A stretch of 64,000 nt of DNA from assembly GCF_010389155.1 (NCBI RefSeq), contig NC_057763.1, positions 37,244,645 to 37,308,644 on the forward strand, written 5' to 3'. The notes beneath the pieces were generated by a model. The model was not told where the DNA came from, did no database searches, and was given only the letters and a program-made list of their open reading frames with translations. Both the position numbers and the translations under genes were made by a program. Shown piece by piece: positions 33,626 to 45,110 of this stretch (positions within the stretch are counted from its first letter, which is position 1; the number at the start of each line of letters is the position of its first letter). The DNA is from Erigeron canadensis. Its lineage: Eukaryota; Streptophyta; Magnoliopsida; Asterales; Asteraceae.

Positions 33626-35609
33626 ATATCTCATTTCATACTATTCCTCGTAAGTTATCTTGTAAATTATAGATTGAAAACGGTTGTAAAAGTTGAATTA
33701 ATGATTACATATTATAAAATAAACGTCGGTATAGATTTAAGTGTAAAAACATATCCACGTATATTAATGTGCAAAAACCTGGTTAAGCTAATCATGAGTA
33801 TGTCAACATTTATTAATCGTTTTTCAATTACAATGTCAAGCGAGTCGCATAATACGTCAGTTATTTAATCATAAACATTGACGTATGTAGCGTTTTTCCT
33901 TGAAGGTGATCAATCATTAATTATATATTACAACTAATTTATAATTATTTCCTCGCCTATTAGACGGGTACTAAGAGAGCGCATGTAACTTGCTATATTT
34001 ATTTATTTATTATGTGATAATATGGCATAGATACGTGTAAGTTAGTTCATATATTTTTCAAAATTATATGTTTGCAGATTATAAGGTTTAATTAATATAT
34101 CACACATAATAAATAATTAAAAATAATTAAAGATAATATGATCCCAAACATGAAAAAGTTATATATTATTTTAGTTTTCAAATAGGTCAATTTAGCAATT
34201 TTAAGTAATATTATCTTAACGTATATATATAAAAAAAATGAATAAGAAAATACTCAACATATCATAATTTTTGGTTTGTGGCCAAAAAAGGATTTTTATT
34301 TTTGGCACAATATCATATTCAACCAGCCAATGTTTCTAGGGTTTCACCGTCAGACAACGTTGCAGGGTCACTAGCTTGAGAAAAAAAATTCCTTTATGGG
34401 ACTAAGGGATTCCTAGGCATTTACCTTTTTTTTAAAAAAAAAAAGTTTGACCAACAAAGGCATGTAACTGAAAAATCTTATATATGTATATATTAACTAA
34501 TAACTCCATTATCTATGATATTTATTTATTTATTTAAGTGTCTCTTTCAATTATTTACCAAATTAACTTGGCTCATAATATTATTTATATATTTATGAGC
34601 CTCTTCCTTGTTTTTTCGTTTATTTAGAAGTTTTGATGGAAGTAATCCTTTTATCTTTAGGTAGATGTAAGATAAATGTAGCTTATATTAAATGAAAAAA
34701 TCGCATAAATAACACATAACATTTTATTCCATGTGGCAAATCTATGATGAACTTTAAAGATAAAAGTGAGTAGTTACCAACTCTTTTATAAATAAAACAA
34801 AATTCTTATGACATCATTATATTCTAAGCAATGTTGATTTGTCATTATTAGACTTTTTATAAATTAATTATCTTTTTATTGTCTTGATTAATGATATTAT
34901 CCTATTTAAAGTTTAATTCATTCTTTAATTGATTTAACCAATTGTTTTGACACCATCATGATATAAAGCTCGTCTCCAAACTCTCTTTTAAAGTTTAGTT
35001 TTGTCTTTTTTTTTTTTTCCAGTTTTACTCATGATATTATAAAGCACTTTCCTTCTTTAAATTTATTTCATTTATATTTTTGTTATTTATATGTCTTTTT
35101 TTTATTTTATAAAATATAAGTTTTTATTTTCTTTTGAAAACCCTAATATTCTATACATGTCTTTTGAATTTCCATCATCTAAATAATTTTATCATAACAG
35201 ATTTTTAAATTATCAACATATTATTCGAGTTAATAAGTTAATTATATTTATTCGAAATTTAAGGTATGCTATTCCAATGTTATGCGTATGTTTGAACTAT
35301 CTTATAATTCTTAAATATCAGTGTAACTTAATATTATTAAACTTTTATTAGTAAGTACTGGTTGAACCCGGATTATTTAGCTAGTTTGTTAACAAAACTA
35401 AATATCAATATGTATAATATATGGTTTAAAATGAAAAAAAAAAGGTCTAAAATGGCAAATGTATCTTTAAAATAATCATAAAATTACATTTAAAAAGTAA
35501 AAGAAATAAAAACTGATTGAACTTTGGAACATAAAGAAATCGACTTTTAACTTTATTATTTTATCAAAGATAAGGTTCATTAATTGTTAGATATAAATTA
35601 ATCAACAAA

Positions 35610-35700
35610 AACCAATTTAGTCGAATTGGTCGATGCTGTTAATAACTAAATCAAAGTCGGCGTGCATAGGTTCGAAACCCGTTTATCATTTTTTTTTTTA
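35610..35700 (+). mobile_element. tRNA-like SINE relic
   Basis: TAGTCGAATTGGT (35618-35630) and AGGTTCGAAACCC (35668-35680) match Pol III A and B boxes with tRNA-like spacing of about 50 bases, followed by a T-rich run (35689-35700). It does not fold as a complete tRNA: the acceptor stem and a convincing anticodon arm are missing. Hence a SINE head is more likely. Confidence 0.5.
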
Positions 35701-36586
35701 ATTTTAGTTTATATTAGTAATAGAAATGGTACATACGATATATGCATAGGTGGCCGCTTATTTGTCAACATTTTAGAAACCAACAACATATGAATGACAC
35801 CTAAGTAAAGATGATGTGGCGAGTTAGATAATTATATATAGAAAGAGATTAAGTCATCCCAAACATTCCTTTATAAACTTTTTGAAAAATTTAATTAAAT
35901 AGTTTTTAAAAACTACTTCAAATTTGTTAGTAATGGATAAGGATCTCCTAAAATTATATCAACTTCATAAATAAAGTTAGAATAATCACCCTTGGATTAA
36001 AATCAAAAGTCAATATTCAATATAAATTTTGAATTTTGACTTTTGATTTGAATTTGATAGGCAAAAGTTGTCCAACCTCATATTCTATCCCCCTGTAATC
36101 CAATCTTATATTTACTTTGATTTGATCGAGTTCACAACTTTACATCTTAATATAACACGCCCTCGTGTGTTTTACCCAGATCAAACCGTACGGTAACTAT
36201 AAAAGAAAACGAAAGAAATACAGTAGGTGCTGATATATGAAGTTTGACATATGACTTCGTATCATTAATTGATTAACTGAATAACTGGTGGATGTGGTTG
36301 TGTCACGTACGGTGCGTCAAACAACACACACACACAAAGTAACAGTTAGCACTAGTTAGTAGTAGCATCAATGATGAGTAACCATAAAAGACAAACATTG
36401 ATTATAATCGTAAGTAACGCCCAAAAAGACAACATATATATAATAAATAAATACATTCCCTAGCTAGTAGTTTCCCTTGACACTCCGTTGCCGCCTGGCA
36501 GGCATCGTTTCCTGCCTAATTGTTCTTATTTATATCAATCTTAATTCTATTTTTATGTAGTAATAATTGCTACAATAATAATAACA

Positions 36587-39500
36587 ATGGCGGAAAAGGT
36601 TATGCGGGCGCTCCAGTTCGATTCCTATGGAGGAGGTGCTGCTGCTCTCAAGGTCTGTGTTTCTAATTCTTGTTTTCTACGAGTACCTTTTTTTTATTTT
36701 ATTTAATTTTTATCTATATCTATACTGCTATACAAAGATTATACATTTATACACAATTTCTGGGAAAAAATATTACGAGTATGAAATGATCATTCTACCG
36801 TAATGTATTACGACCATGAGTCCCTTATCTTTTAAAATATTGAAAAATTTGTACGGCTAGTATAAATCTAGAGGAAAATGGTGTAATAGGTAGCTTTGCC
36901 AAAGAAATTTGTAAAAGTGTGAAGTCCAGTGTTGGCATCACCGGACTTACACAAATCATCAAAAGCCCGGCTTTGCCAATACCGTTCTTCTTTTACATGG
37001 CTCCAGGTGGCTTTGGGAGATGATTTGTGTAAATCCGGTGATACCAACACCGGACTTCCCACTTTTACAATTTTTTTTTGGCAAAACCACCTATTACACC
37101 ATTTTCCTCTAGATTTATACTATCCGTACAAATTTTTCTAAAATATTTCAACTAATTACCTTTACATCAATTAACTCCATCACTTGGCGCCGTTGTCATC
37201 ACCACTAGCCGCCATCACCACCGGTCTACGCCGCCACCATATCACCGTCTCATTGCGCGGGTATCCTTCTATTTTCTAAAATATTTTCACAACCACCTTT
37301 ACATAGTTACATTTACATTAGCGTACACCACTCGACACCGTCACCACCACCAATACTCGCCGCCATCACTACACGTCACTGACACCACCAGACCGTCGTC
37401 GCGGCCACCACCACTGCATTGTGCGAGTACCGTGCTAGTTTATATATATGTAGACCAGTATGTTTTCAGTCTGGTCTTTACTGTAGTAGGTTTATAAACA
37501 AGCCAAGTAACAAGAGTTTTAGGCTTGGCTCGTTTATTAATTATTTGACTCAAGCTTGGATTACTTTGTAAAGTGGTGCTCGAGCTTGAACTCGATGATA
37601 GCTCAAACTCAAGCTCAGATAATCTCGTTTATAATCTTATTATAGCACTCAAAAGCTTAAAAAAGTACTTTTAACTACTTTTGTTGGGCTTGTTTGACTC
37701 GAAATAACTAAACGGGTTTTCGATTGAGTCAGGCTGAATGTTAATTATGAGAGCTCTGTTCATGAAATTGTTATGCTCAAACATGACCTACACGAGCTTC
37801 AACTCAAGTAGCTTGTGAAAAGCTCTGACTAGTGACTAGCTTAAGACCAGTTTCAAATTTTGACTGTTTTCTATTTACACTCTAAAAAGGCTTATTTTAT
37901 ACCATACATTCTGATCATTTGATTAGATCAGGTGACTTTCTTGTTATAAATAATTCTTTTGTCGGGTTACTTCATAAAGTCATTGTTTAACTACATCATT
38001 TCAAAAGCATTGTATAAATACGGAATGTTTGGGATTGCTTATTTATAAGTGCTTTTTGGTTAAAAAAAAAAGGAGGTATCTACCTACTTATAATAAGGTG
38101 CGTACTTATGCTAGTATAAGCAGAGAAGTAGTTTCAGAAAGAGTGTTTGTTATTGCTTATCCGCCTAAAAAACCGCGGCAATAAGCAGAAAAATAAGCAA
38201 TCGCAAACACCCCCTACTTGTCGAATCATCACTCTTTGCTATTCTTTGTTATGTGGTTAGTATGTAGATACGGTTTTGTTTTGTCCATCAATAGTTGTTT
38301 TCAGGTTAAATAGCCATTCTGCTTTCTTTATGTAGGTAGTTAAAGTGCTATCTGGTTGCTTTAGGTTGTGTATTAGAGAAACCAATGGGATTACTGTATA
38401 TTGAATCAGGTGTGGGAAGGGTCCCTAGAAATTTTGCAAGATGTTACTAAGTTGAAGAATCTGCGATAATTAAACTCTAATTAAGAGAATAAGTTTATGA
38501 GATAAAGTTTAAAAACAAGTTTCTTATTCGCATAAATTATCAGCTCAATTAGTTATCATATTCTATGGTATGAATTTTCAAATGCATGTCGCTTTGTAGC
38601 ACGTCGAAGTACCAGTTCCCAAGCCCAGTAAAGGTGAACTTCTGTTAAAACTAGAGGCAACTAGCATAAATCCAGTTGACTGGAAGATACAGAAGGGCAT
38701 GTTACGCCCTCTTTTCCCACCCAGATTCCCGTGGATACCAGGTGTGTTTTCAAAATCTCTTTTATCGGCTGTATAATATCCTATATGCCCTGCACAGTTT
38801 GCTTCGTCGATTAGAACCCAATTAACTTTGTTGGAACAGCTACTGATGTCGCAGGAGAAGTGTTAGATGTCGGACCTGGAGTGAAGAATTTCAAAGTTGG
38901 TGACAAAGTTGTGTCCATGCTTAACGTATTTGTAAGTTATGAGAACTTCTTTTCACTCCAGCCCGATTATTGTTGCTTATGTTTCAACCCCTTTACTTAC
39001 AAAGTGAATGGATTTGGATTATTTTCTATCTTTAAGTTAAAGACCTAACGGGGTCAAAATTTAAAGATAGCTAAAAAGGAAATGTGTCAAAAGGGTTGAA
39101 CTGTTCAAACGGGCCAAAAGTCAACCGAAGAGTATAATTTGTGCTTAAAGCCTCCTGGATCATTTTAGTTCGAAGTAATTTTTGTTATCATATTTGACAC
39201 AACGTTATTTCTAGAAAACTAAAAAGATTTCCAAAGTTTTGTGTCAACCTATACCAAAGGTTACCCAATTTGATTAGTTATCCGCCCACCCATTTTACCT
39301 CCTCTATTTCTGTTTGTTAGCATATAGTAAGTGATAACCCACAAATTCGATTTTGTTGACCCAATCTCACTGTGCTAAATGTTTACATATGATCATTTAT
39401 CCAATTGAAAAAAAATCACAGAAAGGTGGAGGACTATCCGAGTATGCTGTGAGTAGTGATAATCTGACCGTTTCTAGACCACCAGAGGTATCAGCAGCGG

Positions 39501-40114
39501 AAGGTGCTGGGCTTCCTGTAGCTGGCCTTACAGCACTCCAAGCCCTCACCTATCACGGAGGTGTTACCCTTGATAAATCCAGCCCAAACACCACCAACAT
39601 CCTCATCACTGCTGCTTCGGGTGGTGTAGGCCAATACGCCGTCCAACTTGCAAAGCTAGGTAATGTTCATGTCACCGCCACATGTGGGGCCCGCAATATA
39701 GACCTCGTGAAAAGCCTGGGTGCTGACGAGGTTCTCGATTACAAAACCCCACAAGGGGCAGCATTGAAAAGCCCATCCGATAGGAAATATGATTTAGTGA
39801 TCCATTGTGCCACACCTATTCCCTGGTCTACTTTCGAGCCAACTCTTGGCCCTAGTGGGAAGGTCATTGATGTAACCCCGGGGGCGAGTGCGTTTTGGAC
39901 GGCTGTTGTGAAGAAAATTACATGCTCAAAAAAGAAACTAGTCCCAATTCTTCTGTTTCCAAAAGCTAAAAACCTGGAGTACATGGTTGGGTTGGTGAAA
40001 GAAGGAAAGCTTAAAACTGTAATTGACTCGAAATATCCTTTAAACAAAGCTGAAGAGGCTTGGGCAAAAAGCATTGATGGGCATGCTACTGGTAAAATAA
40101 TTGTAGAGCCTTGA
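36587..40114 (+). CDS. Quinone oxidoreductase / alkenal reductase of the ceQORH type, 330 aa
   Basis: Four exons: 36587-36652, 38600-38741, 38840-38931 and 39422-40114, all GT-AG and in frame. The protein begins MAEKVMRALQFDSYGGGAAALK. Its N-terminal GroES-like part has INPVDWKIQKGML, FPWIPATDVAGEV and VKNFKVGDKVVSML. The NADPH-binding Rossmann part has AASGGVGQYAVQLAK (AASGGVG at 164-170), TCGARNIDLVKSLGADEVLDY, and ends DGHATGKIIVEP. It belongs to the medium-chain dehydrogenase family without the zinc ligands, and is very close to Arabidopsis At4g13010, the chloroplast-envelope quinone oxidoreductase homologue and stromal alkenal reductase. That protein enters chloroplasts without a cleaved transit peptide, and none is seen here. 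Intron 1 (1.9 kb) holds three repeat elements. The MHK gene follows 5 kb downstream, as in Arabidopsis (from memory). Confidence 0.96.
36842..37138. mobile_element. Fold-back element (long inverted repeat), 297 bp, in ceQORH-type gene intron 1
   Basis: Left arm 36842-36961 and right arm 37019-37138 are inverted copies at about 90% identity by eye: GAAAAATTTGTACGGCTAGT at the left pairs with the complement of ACTATCCGTACAAATTTTTC at the right, and CACAAATCATC pairs with GATGATTTGTG next to the loop. The loop is about 57 bases and partly self-complementary. The transcript of this intron could fold into a roughly 120-bp stem. Confidence 0.85.
37150..37437 (+). mobile_element. Helitron-like end with two GGTGGT-type segments, ceQORH-type gene intron 1
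   Basis: Two adjacent segments, each starting with TTTACAT(C/A) and continuing into CCACCACC/CGCCGCCA-rich sequence. The first ends TTGCGCGGGTAT, the second GTGCGAGTACCGTGCTAG followed by T. The CTAG end next to T and shared signature (CTTTACATCAATTAACTC) make it the same family as 21.5 and 61.8 kb, on the opposite strand. Confidence 0.5.
38024..38212. mobile_element. MITE, about 190 bp, in ceQORH-type gene intron 1
   Basis: The left end TGTTTGGGATTGCTTATTT and the right end AAATAAGCAATCGCAAACA are inverted copies with one mismatch in 19. The interior is non-coding. Target duplication is not clear. Confidence 0.75.
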
Positions 40115-41483
40115 ATAGTTGGACTTGTAATTTTGATGTTATATGATTTCCACTGATTTGCGATATGATTGTATATGGACACACATATAGTTTACATTCT
40201 ATAGCCAAGTATCAAACAATATATATATAGTTTATTATAATCTCTTCTACTGAATCCGATATGCGTAGATTCTTGTAAGAACATAGCAAGCTAAGCGAGG
40301 TCATTTCCGAACACAATCTTGGAGGGTAAGCTATTTTAGAAATGCTTTACGAACTATGAAAAAGCCTCAAACTGTGGCTTCTCCATTTATATTTATCAAA
40401 CTTTTGATTCATAATTTTATGAAATGACAACTTGACAAGCATTTGTGCTTACGTGACAATCATCAAATGCTTAATACATACAGTACCGTTTTGTAATTAT
40501 TTTAGTGCACTTGTGTCGTAAATAAATTGCTCAAAAGCCATGCCAAAGAGTATCCAGCTTAGAATAAGATGATTAACAGGTTTTAAGCTTTTTTATACTC
40601 TTTTGGATGACTTTCAGTATGTTAATTGATTTATGTCAACTGATTATATGAATTTCAAACATCGATTGATCATTTTATCTTTAAATCTTCTATGAAAATG
40701 TAATGAATATTTGCCCAACACGTTAGCCGTTTGCTTTATTGTCCCGAATCCCTTTCATAAGTAATTACCTCATCAATCAAAGGATGTTTTGGTAACTCTA
40801 CATAAAATGTGCTGTGTACGCTACACTTGAACTAATCAATATTTTTAATTCCTATGGTTTAATATCTCATTAAATGATATTAGTGAATCATGATTTAGTA
40901 ATATTTTTTTTCCATTCACATTCACACTTTAACTAAATACAGGAAGAGCTTGAAGTTACCGGATGTGTCTTCTTATTTTACCTATCGTAACCACCGGACT
41001 CGTAATTTTCAACCATTCAGAATATTTTATTTTTACCCTAAAAACTCGATTTTAACCCTTGGTTATCTTGTTTTTTAATTATTGTAATTACATAATTGAT
41101 AAGAGGGTGCTAAGGTAATTCTAAAATTTAAAAATTGTTGTATGCTTTTCTCCTCAACCAATCCAATATTTTTTTTCCTTATTTTAGTTCCCTTTTTTTA
41201 TTATAAATATTATTATATTATATTATATACTTTATCAATGGTTTAATATTTATCCGTTCATACTTAGATGTTAAGAGAAGGCCTTGAACTTGGGTTGAGA
41301 TATACATTACGCCCCTGATGTTTTGACAATCACGTTTATTCCTCAAGTTGTACAAGGCCTTTATTTTACATATTAATATAGTTTCAACTTAATTACTATC
41401 TTATAAAGATTTATATAACAATATTATGGTGTAAAGTATGACCATAACTAGGTTTAAATTGTATATGATTTTATAGCCATGTA

Positions 41484-41635
41484 CAGAGGCGGAGCCAGGA
41501 ATTTAAGTTGGGGGGGGGGGGGCTCGACCGCCAACGTTTTCACCATGGAATTGGATGTTGAACTGGTTCTTGCTGAAGCACTGGTTTGACTGGTCAAAAC
41601 GAATTAAAAAAGTAACGTATATAACATCTCAAATG

Positions 41636-41669
<34 letters not shown>

Positions 41670-42461
41670 CAAAGGTTCAAATGAGAACCCTTTGAATTGG
41701 AAGATCCATGAGAACCTTTTAATTATAACTTGGTGTTCATATGTGAATAGTCTATGTGAACAAATTCATGCACATTTGAACATGTCAAGTTATAACTAAT
41801 ATTACCTATGTTCATATATGAATGGTTTTCAAATGAACTTATGTGAACGAATATATTTACATATACCTATCACATATGAACATCAAGTTATAATATAGTG
41901 GTTCTCATGGTTCTTCCAATTTAAATGGTTCTTAATTGAACCTTACCTTATATATACATATGTTTCTAACTTCCTATAAATCTTACAAACCAAAAATTTT
42001 AACATAAAATATGTTAGATAAACAAATTATATACATTTTCTCATTAATCAAAACAAAAAATATATGGAGAGTAACAGTTAGAAGGCTAATGATAAATACT
42101 TGTAAATAAAAGAAAGTTTTAATATCATACTGATCAGATCAATACACTTTCCTTACTTCCCATGAAGACTATATTTTGAAGCAACCACCACACTATTCCT
42201 GTCAAAAACAACCACATCATTTCTTCTATACAAAACCCTTTATCGAAATTACAAAATCAGCGAGATATACTTCATGATTTCCGATGAAATTCAAGGTCTA
42301 CTTCAATATCTCTAGCGATTTACTTCAAAATCTCATGCGATTTACTTCAAAATATCTGACGATTTACTTCTAGATCTTCGATCGAGTGATGGCTTGCAAT
42401 ATAAGGTTGGCTAGTTGGCACGGGCTAGGCACCCCCCATCCCCCTACTAACCCCGCCACTG
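41484..42461. mobile_element. Non-autonomous hAT element, 978 bp, with a nested MITE
   Basis: Starts CAGAGGCGGAGCCAGG and ends CCCCGCCACTG, so termini are inverted CAG(A/T)GGCGG. It is flanked by a perfect 8-bp direct repeat GCCATGTA (41476-41483 and 42462-42469), diagnostic of hAT insertion. Near the left end is a run of 12 or more G (about 41511-41522). The interior holds an (AT)n tract at 41638-41667 and a nested MITE. No transposase is encoded. Confidence 0.9.
41666..41950. mobile_element. MITE with long inverted repeats, nested in the hAT element
   Basis: The left end (41666-41730: GGTTCAAATGAGAACC, ATTGGAAGATCCATGAGAAC, TATAACTTG) is repeated in inverse at the right end (41884-41950: CAAGTTATAA, GGTTCTCATGGTTCTTCCAA, GAACCTTACC). 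Arms are about 65 bp. The interior is also palindromic (TTCATATGTGAA). It adjoins an (AT)n tract that may have been its target. Confidence 0.75.
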
Positions 42462-42757
42462 GCCATGTACTCAACATTATTGTATGTGATATTTCTTGGA
42501 CATGTTATTTTACAAACTTTTTTATCAAAAAAATTACAAAAATGTTATTTTTGTATTACTAGTACGGTAGTAAATATAATTAAAAAAAAAAAAACTAAAT
42601 AGTTCGTTATAGTATAGTTAACCATTGATAAGTTTTACATTGATATAAAAGTTTTATTGGAAAGTATCTATATGCACTGTGCACTACTATCGTGACAAAA
42701 TATTACTCGTAACATATCCATCACTTAATTTACTAGATACTACAAATATATATATAT

Positions 42758-42967
42758 ATTTTTTTTTAGAACAGCGAAGGGTCGGATCACGGGTATTCAG
42801 ACTGAATACGATAGGCCTACCTGATCTCCTCCCCCGCCCGTTCACCCGGTAAATTCAACTTGTTCCGCCAAGAAAACTTGGCCAGCCACAACGCTCAAGA
42901 TGGGATTCGAACTTATGATCATCGCTCCAACTTTTGAGTGTCCTACCACTGCGCTAGCAAGTGAAGG
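42758..42967 (-). mobile_element. tRNA-derived SINE
   Basis: On the minus strand, TAGCGCAGTGGTA (42958-42946) matches a Pol III A box and AGTTCGAATCCC (42913-42902) a B box. The body runs about 210 bases and ends in a run of A (plus-strand T, 42758-42767). ACAAATAT occurs at both flanks (42742-42749 and 42968-42975), a likely target duplication. Confidence 0.78.
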
Positions 42968-45110
42968 ACAAATATTACAAATATTTAAAATCATCTCATT
43001 CACATTTCTAATATGTACTGTGTTTGAAATGATAAGTGTTAGACAAATCAAATATATGATAATAAAAATTAAATTATATTGAGAATAGTTGACCCCTTCA
43101 AGTATTTAAGTTATAAAAGTATAACTTATATCTATAAGACTTCAAAAATTACCTACTAGGTTGACTTATTTGAAAATTTAAATCTAAATAATATATACAA
43201 TTGCAATATATTTTTAATATGAAATTGTATTTATATTTGAACTGAATGATATGAACAATGTTTATATATGTTAAGAAAGCTACATTTTATTAGTTTGATT
43301 TCAACCAAGCAAAATATTTAAGATTTTAACTTATATTACAATTATTTATTAAATGACGATAAGAAATAGTTCAATGATAATAACAGAAAAAGAAAAAGAT
43401 CATAATTTATGTATTAACCATCCGCTGCAGTAGGTGTATCTCTATATCTATATTTACATGTTATTTATCATTGCTTTTTAATACGAAACATGTAAATATA
43501 CCATGAATTAACAACCTGATCCAACTAAAAAACGGGAAGAAAAAAAAAATCCATAGAGGTCAACTTAGAGGTAATATTTTATATAACTAAAAGGCAATGG
43601 AACAAATTTGCCAATATACCTAAACTTCAAGTTAGCAAAGTGTAACTATTTCTGCAAATAACAATTTTTTATTGGGTTCATCTCCTCCTTCTTCTTCTTT
43701 CTCTTTTTGTGCGAATTTATAAACACAAACACACCATTAATCCAATATCTTTTTTTCTCTTTATATATACATATATAAATAAATAATAACAAAGCTATAA
43801 TAAAAAATAATAATAATCACATTAAATAAAATTTTGTTAATATTACATTGCTGATATTGAATTGCAAATTCCGATCTCCAGCTCATTATTGGTTTGTAAG
43901 TTTTTCTAATATAATTCAAACTTTACTTTTTCACTTGCATTCTTCATATATATATATATATGTATATGTATATTATTTGCTGGTTTAATTACTTCTGTTT
44001 ATAGTCTTTGAATTGTGTATCTTTATTATTTATATTAATAATTGTTTATGTTGTAATATTATTGCGAAATTACTGTGTTGTGATTTAGGTTCTTACTATA
44101 TAAAATTGTATTTAATAGTTTATTATTTTATATTTTTTCTGGTCCAGATTTTTTTAGATTATATTTTATGAAGATGAAATATACTAATATTTCTTGATAC
44201 TTATTAAGTTATTATTAATATTAATAATTTATATCACACTTAATACTAACTATAATGTTTTTGTGGATATTAATTTATTTATTTTCCTCTTCCATGATTT
44301 TGGATAAAGCCATTATTTTGATAACTAGGCATTAAAGTTTTAACATTTACTAGTTAAGATTTTATTTTTTTTATATCAGCTGGAGGAGTAGTTTTTTCCT
44401 TTCTATATTTATTTACATTTTTAGAATAAATAGAAACAATTATGGTGGCAGTGGTTTCCAGTGGTGTGGACAGTGCCGCTGACGGATGTTGGTGGTGGAT
44501 GGCGGTTTGTTGTAGTGGTGTCAAAGAGCAGTGACATGGCACTATTGGGGGTGGGGGGTTGATTTGCTATGTATGATACTATAGATATCGATATTTATAC
44601 CTAACACTATTAGATATCAAAAAAAGTCTCATGCTAGTATATTGAATGGAAATATACCCGCATATATTGAATGAAAATATATGTTAATCGGACAGTGTTG
44701 ACATTGAATGATTTTTTATTTCTATTATCTGCAGATGGTGAATAATTTATGAAAGTAATGGTAATTAAATTGATTGAGATGAATTAATCTTTTTCATAAA
44801 TTGTTTAATCATTGTAGTACCGAAGAAGAATTATCAAACTGAAGATTAAAGGGGTGAAGTTTAGATGAAAATAGTTGGTTGCAGCTTGTAGGGGCTGCGG
44901 ATAAGCATGTTGGTTGCTTTCAATTTAATGCTTAAACATCCTTACAGTGAAAAGTGGGGTTACCACGACACGTTACATAGATATTCGCATTCGATAGCTA
45001 ATGGTAGTTTACACGCAACCGATAAACACTGTTTAAACAGTGTAGAAACCTCTTTTTGGACCTTGGAAGTCCATTGACAAATTGATCATTTCCCTGTTAT
45101 AGCGTCAATA

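Larger units (their letters stand above)
31700..36586. other. Long A+T-rich intergenic region
   Basis: No gene is seen in almost 4.9 kb. The region includes the 3' untranslated region of the small gene, an ATT-rich stretch at 32270-32350, a Helitron-like terminus (33597-33625), a tRNA-like SINE relic (35610-35700), and the ceQORH-type gene promoter after about 36150. The words ACACACACACA at 36323 and CACGTACG at 36305 lie within 290 bases of the ATG. Confidence 0.5.
40115..45110. other. Intergenic region and MHK leader
   Basis: No gene is seen between the ceQORH-type gene and MHK. It holds a hAT element with nested MITE (41484-42461) and a SINE (about 42758-42967). A pyrimidine-rich CTCCTCCTTCTTCTTCTTTC at about 43683 and a possible donor GGTTTGTAAGTT at 43890 suggest that MHK transcription starts near 43.7 kb and that its leader is interrupted by an intron. 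A GGTGGTGG-type run lies at 44450-44560. Confidence 0.5.

Noticed and set aside
35618..35680. Possible tRNA gene (A and B boxes)
   Set aside because: The boxes are good but acceptor and anticodon stems do not form, so it is kept only as a SINE relic.
42842..43082. 60-69-aa open frames on both strands
   Set aside because: They cover the SINE at 42.76-42.97 kb and have no family signature.
44450..44560. Possible gene in the GGTGGTGG-rich segment upstream of MHK
   Set aside because: Composition matches the repeat pieces elsewhere, and the short minus-strand frame there is repeat-derived.
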